The position numbers and the translations under genes are program-made. The notes beneath the pieces were generated by a model. It was given only the letters and a program-made list of their open reading frames with translations. It did not search any database and had not been told where the DNA came from. A stretch of 6,387 bases of DNA from Prevotellaceae bacterium (GTDB lineage: Bacteria; Bacteroidota; Bacteroidia; Bacteroidales; UBA932), in NCBI GenBank assembly GCA_031289895.1, contig JAITOP010000145.1, forward strand, positions 1 through 6,387, read 5' to 3'. This document shows, one piece after another, positions 6,195 through 6,387 of the stretch. Each line of letters starts with the position of its first letter. Positions within the stretch are counted from its first letter, which is position 1.

Positions 6195-6387
6195 TTTTTT
6201 TTACGTTTTTTTCTGTATAAAACCCGTCACGCATTTGTAAATCAAGAATCAATAACCAATAAATTAATAAGTTAAATGATTTAGAGATTTAAACAATTGA
6301 TTATTTATTATTGAATATTTAGTGATAAAAAATAAATAGCCTATAACAGATGGAATGAATATTATCGGATTCAAATGTTTGTAAAAA
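6195..6387. other. AT-rich non-coding stretch upstream of the rpmB promoter
   Basis: With the leader and promoter, the gene-free interval runs from 6091 to the window end (297 bases). ATG codons in the part beyond the promoter reach a stop within about ten codons (for example at 6350 and 6355 on the + strand). I see no tRNA, no second promoter I would defend, and no terminator of an upstream gene. Its only recognisable content is the arm-like repeat at the very end. Confidence 0.6.
6358..6387 (+). repeat. Probable arm of a second copy of the near-palindromic element (cut by window edge)
   Basis: The 12 bases ATTCAAATGTTT (6369-6380) are identical to the complement of 5329-5340 in the right arm of the 5231-5351 element. 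The similarity extends on both sides: GGATT just before (also in the left arm) and GTA plus an A-run after, corresponding to GTAGAAA and ATAGAAAA in the two arms. AAT at 6358-6360 can align with the arm's outer end. The rest of the copy would lie beyond the window. Confidence 0.55.

Noticed and set aside
6248..6316. TCAATAA / TTATTGA inverted matches in the upstream AT-rich stretch
   Set aside because: Short all-A/T matches separated by about 50 bases are expected by chance here.

Overview
The window looks like chromosomal DNA from a Bacteroidota bacterium, most likely of the order Bacteroidales. The reasons are a SusC/SusD outer-membrane pair, a 50-residue DUF4295 protein next to rpmG, a promoter resembling the Bacteroides TTTG / TAnnTTTG consensus, and start sites that mostly lack a Shine-Dalgarno sequence. 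The genus cannot be told from this sequence.

Positions 1-5046 (+ strand) hold a SusC-like TonB-dependent transporter, cut at its 5' end by the window edge, and 27 bases later a SusD-like surface lipoprotein. Together they would form a lidded outer-membrane importer. A strong hairpin terminator at 5073-5107 closes this unit. No glycoside hydrolase, peptidase, sensor or anti-sigma gene is visible, so the substrate is unknown.

Positions 5047-5474 are a non-coding spacer between convergent operons. It holds the susCD terminator, an A/T heptamer tandem repeat (5177-5211), a 121-bp near-palindromic element with three nested sets of inverted repeats (5231-5351), and the terminator of the opposing operon (5408-5435).

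Positions 5475-6090 (- strand) hold a compact ribosomal-protein operon: rpmB (bL28), rpmG (bL33), then the DUF4295 protein. It is read from a recognisable promoter at 6164-6194 through a leader of roughly 65 bases that contains a small hairpin. rpmG alone has a full Shine-Dalgarno sequence, unusual for this phylum. The operon ends straight after the DUF4295 gene.

Positions 6195-6387 are AT-rich and non-coding. The last 30 bases closely match one arm of the 5231-5351 palindrome, so a second copy of that repeat probably starts here and the two copies would flank the ribosomal operon. I found no new multi-gene system. The least explained features are the repeat family and the isolated Shine-Dalgarno site of rpmG.
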